A DNA stretch of 25,282 nucleotides, from the IMG/VR virus record IMGVR_UViG_3300025732_000246, positions 1 through 25,282 of that record; one strand, given 5' to 3'. The translations under genes and the position numbers were made by a program. Positions within the stretch are counted from its first letter, which is position 1, and every line of letters starts with the position of its first letter. This DNA comes from a virus. Below the pieces are notes generated by a model that did no database searches, was not told the origin of the DNA, and saw only the letters and a program-made list of their open reading frames with translations. Below are positions 23,190 to 25,282 of the stretch, one piece after another.

Positions 23190-23673
23190 TCCGTATCTAA
23201 TCATTGGGGCGATGATTGCGGTAGCTGGTGCTTATGGGTATGGGCATCATGTTGGATGGGGTGATCGTGATGCTGAGATGCAGGCAGAGATTGCCAAAAA
23301 GAATGAGGAATCACGAGAGAAAGAGCGTGAACTTGCTCAACAACTCAATGACCAATCAACCAAACTTTTGGAGGCCAACAATGTCATCAATCAAAAACAG
23401 TCTTCTCTTGATCGTGCTATTCGTGATGGTAGGTTGCGCCTCCAAACCACAAGTTGTGTACAAGCCCCCACAAATGCCCCCGCTCCCACCGGAGATAGCC
23501 CAAAAGAAAGAAGTGAACCTAACCGACCGATTTATGAAACTTCTGACTCCGACAGAGCAACCCTTGCCGCCATCGCAGAAATCATTGCCCAAGGCGACAG
23601 AAACACCGCGCAACTAAATAGCTGCATCTCTGCATACGAGAAAGCAATGGAGATAATCAATGGTAAACGCTGA
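23182..23673 (+). CDS. Rz: Inner-membrane spanin (Rz-like)
   Basis: This 163-aa protein has an N-terminal signal anchor (about residues 5-22, YLIIGAMIAVAGAYGYG), then a charged coiled coil (EAEIAKKNEESREKERELAQ-like, about 30-80), and a C-terminal part with conserved-type cysteines (TTSCVQAP and NSCISAYEKAMEIING). This matches Rz-type i-spanins, which span the periplasm with Rz1 and fuse the two membranes in the last step of lysis of Gram-negative hosts. The strongest support is the second frame nested within it that encodes a lipoprotein of Rz1 type. It overlaps the holin-like gene by 8 bp, and the endolysin start overlaps its 3' end by 14 bp. Confidence 0.88.
   Translation: MVNPYLIIGAMIAVAGAYGYGHHVGWGDRDAEMQAEIAKKNEESREKERELAQQLNDQSTKLLEANNVINQKQSSLDRAIRDGRLRLQTTSCVQAPTNAPAPTGDSPKERSEPNRPIYETSDSDRATLAAIAEIIAQGDRNTAQLNSCISAYEKAMEIINGKR
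23381..23617 (+). CDS. Rz1: Outer-membrane lipoprotein spanin (Rz1-like), nested in Rz
   Basis: In a different frame inside the Rz-like gene, ATG at 23381 follows a full GGAGG at 6-nt spacing and encodes 78 aa. The signal sequence MSSIKNSLLLIVLFVMVGC ends in a lipobox with Cys19, followed by ASKPQVVYKPPQMPPLPPEI, the proline-rich mature segment typical of Rz1 o-spanins. It should be lipidated in the outer membrane and pair with the Rz coiled coil. Both ends lie inside Rz. The reading frame extends upstream to 23228, but that part lacks a signal sequence at its start, so 23381 is the true start. Confidence 0.92.
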   Translation: MSSIKNSLLLIVLFVMVGCASKPQVVYKPPQMPPLPPEIAQKKEVNLTDRFMKLLTPTEQPLPPSQKSLPKATETPRN

Positions 23674-24253
23674 CCAACTAAAGAAACTCCACATTGGCCC
23701 CGAGTGGGTTGACGCGCTGAATGAGACATTTGTTAAGTTCGGCATTAACACCAAACGCCAACAAGCGGCTTTTATCGGGCAGTGTGGGCACGAATGTGGG
23801 CACTTCAAGACATTGGAAGAAAACCTTAACTACCGCGCTGAGACGCTGATGAAGCTGTGGCCTAAGAGGTTTCCCACTTTGGAGTTTGCGAATCAATATG
23901 CTCGCAATCCTAAGAAGATCGCCAATATGGTCTACAGCGGTCGCATGGGCAACCGTGATGAGGCTAGCGGGGATGGGTATCGTTTTCGCGGTCGCGGTTG
24001 TATTCAGTTGACCGGACACGCTAACTACTTCCATGCCGGACAAGCATTAGGTGTAGATTTCGTGATGGAACCCGATCTAGTCGCCACACCCAAATACGCA
24101 GCACTTACAGCGGGTTGGTTTTGGTCAACACATGACTGTAACCGTCTCGCGGAAGATGCGAATTGGGTTGCTCTCACGAAGAAAATCAACGGCGGGACAA
24201 TCGGGCTTGAGGATAGGGTCAACCACACCAATCAAGCCCTATCTGTCTTGTAA
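23660..24253 (+). CDS. Endolysin, glycoside hydrolase family 19
   Basis: This 197-aa protein has the GH19 (class I chitinase-like) pattern: QAAFIGQCGHECGHFKTLEE with the catalytic acid E45 and a second Glu at 53/54, LNYRAETLMKLWPKRFP, NMVYSGRMGN, and YRFRGRGCIQLTGHANY. In phages this fold cuts the glycan strands of peptidoglycan. No signal peptide is visible, so release should depend on the holin. Its start overlaps the Rz-like gene by 14 bp after GGAGAT. Its last 22 bp overlap the end of the convergent zinc-ribbon gene on the other strand. The length is that of a catalytic domain without a separate wall-binding domain. Confidence 0.93.
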   Translation: MVNADQLKKLHIGPEWVDALNETFVKFGINTKRQQAAFIGQCGHECGHFKTLEENLNYRAETLMKLWPKRFPTLEFANQYARNPKKIANMVYSGRMGNRDEASGDGYRFRGRGCIQLTGHANYFHAGQALGVDFVMEPDLVATPKYAALTAGWFWSTHDCNRLAEDANWVALTKKINGGTIGLEDRVNHTNQALSVL

Positions 24254-24420
24254 CGCTTGACCATTCTAAGGATGGTCTCGTGTGAGATAAAGCGGTGTCC
24301 GTTGTAGCACTCCCTACGACGAACAAGCAAATTGTCAACCGTCTGAGTGTGTTGGACAAACGAGATTGCTTTGCACTCGGGGCACTTCATACCGCTATTG
24401 TTGGTACTCTTAGGATTCAT
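24232..24420 (-). CDS. Small zinc-ribbon protein (NrdR/Ogr-like pattern)
   Basis: This 62-aa protein has CPEC (C13, C16), then LLVRRRECYNGHRFISHET with C38 and H42, a likely four-ligand CCCH zinc site. The RRREC...RF...E pattern recalls the zinc ribbon of NrdR-type regulators, and similar stand-alone ribbons occur in many phages as probable DNA-binding regulators. Its targets are unknown. The start at 24420 has GGAAAG upstream at about 7 nt; an ATG at 24390 (MKCPEC) is the alternative. It is the last gene of the - strand operon and overlaps the TM gene by 11 bp. Its stop lies inside the convergent endolysin gene. Confidence 0.8.
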   Translation of the reverse strand: MNPKSTNNSGMKCPECKAISFVQHTQTVDNLLVRRRECYNGHRFISHETILRMVKRYKTDRA

Positions 24421-24514
24421 TCAACGCTTTCCAAATGACATAGAAAACAGCGGTGATCGCTACAAAGATTCCTAATAACCCCAAAGCAAAGATGGTTAGA
24501 ACGGTCTCGATCAC
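24410..24514 (-). CDS. 34-aa single-TM micro-protein (GTG start)
   Basis: From GTG at 24514 the frame encodes 34 residues starting MIETVLTIFALGLLGIFVAI, a single hydrophobic segment with a short polar C-terminus (VIWKALNES). GTG is preferred because it forms a GTGA overlap with the stop of the upstream gene, like every junction in this operon, and has GGGG 6 nt upstream. An in-frame ATG at 24535 would give 41 aa. It is an inner-membrane micro-protein; the function is unknown. Its end overlaps the zinc-ribbon start by 11 bp. Confidence 0.65.
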   Translation of the reverse strand: MIETVLTIFALGLLGIFVAITAVFYVIWKALNES

Positions 24515-24663
24515 ATAACACCCCGCATCTCCCATCCGGCTAGAAAATAGTTCCATCTTGTCGTGATAGCAGAGTTAGTAAATTTCTTGCCGTCCCAATG
24601 TAGTTCTTCTGCTGAGTAACCTTTGCCCGTCATGAGGGCGATAAAAACTTGTCGTGCTTTCAT
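24511..24663 (-). CDS. Conserved small phage protein (50 aa)
   Basis: ATG at 24663 (ATGA overlap with the upstream stop) opens a 50-codon frame starting MKARQVFIALMTGKGYSAEE. It continues LHWDGKKFTNSAITTRWNYF and ends WEMRGVM. Soluble, mixed-charge, with two helices suggested. The ARQVFxALMTxKG and FLAGWEMRG segments look conserved from other phage genomes I have seen, but no function is known to me. It is the fourth gene of the - strand operon and overlaps both neighbours by 4 bp. Confidence 0.7.
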   Translation of the reverse strand: MKARQVFIALMTGKGYSAEELHWDGKKFTNSAITTRWNYFLAGWEMRGVM

Positions 24664-24812
24664 GTGTTCTCTAAAACAATTTCTTCAAGTTTTTTAGTTG
24701 CCATACAAAGGTCATCGTGCAAATAGTCGGGGAGCATATTTTTTGTGCTGAACGCCCATGACTCCAGTGCCGACAACAGTTTGATAATGACAAGTGCTTC
24801 TTGTTTGCTCAT
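24660..24812 (-). CDS. Small helical phage protein (50 aa)
   Basis: ATG at 24812 lies 8 nt after AAGGAG and forms an ATGA overlap with the upstream gene. The product is 50 aa, starting MSKQEALVIIKLLSALESWA, then STKNMLPDYLHDDLCMATKK and a Leu/Glu/Val-rich end. It reads as two or three helices, possibly a helical hairpin. I have seen similar short proteins with SALESWA...LPxYLHDxL in phage early operons, without known function. It overlaps the next gene by 4 bp. Confidence 0.7.
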   Translation of the reverse strand: MSKQEALVIIKLLSALESWAFSTKNMLPDYLHDDLCMATKKLEEIVLENT

Positions 24813-24979
24813 GTGTTCTTCTCCTTGCGTGTGGCGCAAACTGCATAACCATTTCCAATCTTAGACAAAATGCTTTCTCTTGCTTTGTAGCAATCTTCTT
24901 GGGTTTTGTATTCATACACTCTTTGTTGGTGGCAAAGAGCAAAAGACATTCCAAAACACACTGAAAGAATCCAAGTCAT
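24809..24979 (-). CDS. Small exported or membrane-anchored Cys-containing protein
   Basis: From ATG at 24979, 6 nt after AAGGAG and in an ATGA overlap with the upstream gene, the frame encodes 56 aa. The N-terminus MTWILSVCFGMSFALC is hydrophobic and could be a signal peptide or short membrane anchor. The rest contains QQRVYEYKTQEDCYKARESI and GNGYAVCATRKEK. Cys30 and Cys48 could form a disulfide if exported. The residue before Cys16 is Leu, so this is not a good lipobox. I do not recognise a family. It overlaps the next gene by 4 bp (24809-24812). Confidence 0.68.
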   Translation of the reverse strand: MTWILSVCFGMSFALCHQQRVYEYKTQEDCYKARESILSKIGNGYAVCATRKEKNT

Positions 24980-25282
24980 ATGTTCTCCTTGGCGTAGCCG
25001 TTCTTTTGCTTGAGTTTGGATTCAATGGCTCGGGTAAAACGCATCGCATACCCCATTTCTCTGTCATGAAAGGCATACCAAATTGCTTCAATCTCCTCAT
25101 CCGTCAGTCCAACCCATTCACGCTTTGGCTCCCACTCCAGTGCCGTAGCAATGCGAATAGCCGCTGACTTGTCGATGACAGGCTCTTGCTCTGTGCGCTG
25201 TGGTGGGTGGGTGTTCCCCAAAACCAACGGGCCAACACAAAACCAACTTGCATCGCAATCGGTAACTGAGTCTGGAAATGTC
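24976..25282 (-). CDS. Hypothetical phage protein, 5' end outside window
   Basis: The frame is open from the window edge to TGA at 24976-24978, giving about 101 residues. A TTG at 25227 is the only start-like codon early in the frame, and the sequence before it (DASWFCVGPLV) reads as normal protein, so I treat the gene as running off the edge. The C-terminal part has REWVGLTDEEIEAIWYAFHD followed by MRFTRAIESKLKQKN. This LTDEEI...FxRAIExKLKxKN ending is widespread in small phage proteins of unknown role. It heads the visible part of the - strand operon. Confidence 0.7.
   Translation of the reverse strand, partial: TFPDSVTDCDASWFCVGPLVLGNTHPPQRTEQEPVIDKSAAIRIATALEWEPKREWVGLTDEEIEAIWYAFHDREMGYAMRFTRAIESKLKQKNGYAKENI

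Noticed and set aside
24259-24277. Hairpin GACCATTC/GGATGGTC near the convergent gene ends, considered as a bidirectional terminator
   Set aside because: An 8-bp stem with one wobble and a 3-nt loop exists, but neither side is followed by a T-run, and it lies inside the zinc-ribbon coding region.
24712-24954. 80-codon - strand frame in the right-hand operon
   Set aside because: It lies across the 24660-24812 and 24809-24979 genes in another frame. Those have ribosome sites and exact overlaps with neighbours; this frame has neither.
24880-25167. 95-codon + frame over the right-hand operon
   Set aside because: No ribosome site, no motif, and opposite to two supported - strand genes.
1-25282. 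tRNA, rRNA, CRISPR array, insertion sequence, integrase or attachment site
   Set aside because: No cloverleaf, repeat-spacer pattern, terminal inverted repeats with transposase, or recombinase motif was seen. Small degenerate tRNAs could escape reading by eye; a tRNAscan run returning nothing would confirm.

Overview
The window is a block of late genes from a tailed double-stranded DNA phage (Caudoviricetes). It runs from terminase through head, tail and lysis genes on the + strand, and ends in a small operon on the - strand. The gene set suggests a podovirus-like virion. The order is terminase, portal, scaffold, a DUF5309-type major capsid protein, an SU10-type adaptor, a nozzle-like protein and three large putative internal/ejection proteins. 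There is no tape-measure, tail-tube or sheath gene. The host should be Gram-negative, because there is an inner-membrane spanin with an outer-membrane lipoprotein spanin nested inside it. No integrase, repressor, tRNA, rRNA, CRISPR array or insertion sequence was seen, and replication genes lie outside the window. A freshwater betaproteobacterial host would fit the general style of the proteins, but that is only an impression.

Layout. (1) 1-733: the end of an unknown gene, then three very small, very basic genes (DUF6496-like, a 51-aa protein, DUF6321-like), each overlapping the gene before it. (2) 738-2360: a 540-aa protein carrying a segment typical of phage large polyvalent proteins. (3) 2387-6001: a possible 18-codon leader, a terS-like gene, terL and portal, all overlapping. 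(4) 6024-9545: a Gly-zipper protein, a 76-aa protein, scaffold and major capsid protein, closed by a strong intrinsic terminator whose G-run probably also serves as the ribosome-binding site of the next gene. (5) 9586-14216: head-completion and tail genes, namely adaptor, a small virion protein, a repeat-rich 296-aa protein, a nozzle-like protein, and a TNF/C1q-like jelly-roll apparently inserted into a small virion domain. (6) 14273-18821: three putative ejection proteins. (7) 18832-21594: a self-processing S74 tail fibre, an HNH endonuclease and several small proteins, one starting with TTG. (8) 21596-24253: a lysis region rich in membrane proteins, with a second membrane-protein/lipoprotein pair, a two-TM holin candidate, nested Rz/Rz1-type spanins and a GH19 endolysin. 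(9) 24232-25282, - strand: six tightly overlapping small genes, converging on and overlapping the endolysin.

The + genes package DNA, build the head, attach the short tail, carry proteins for DNA delivery, bind the host and lyse the cell. The - operon looks like accessory functions. Several genes here are shorter than about 60 codons or start with TTG or GTG, and are easily missed by routine calling: 330-485, 21258-21407, and all but the first and last genes of the right-hand operon. No clearly new biological system is proven. The most unusual points are the domain insertion at 13437-14216, the repeat architecture at 10898-11788 with a motif shared with the nozzle-like gene, the second lipoprotein pair in the lysis region, and the micro-gene operon at the right end.
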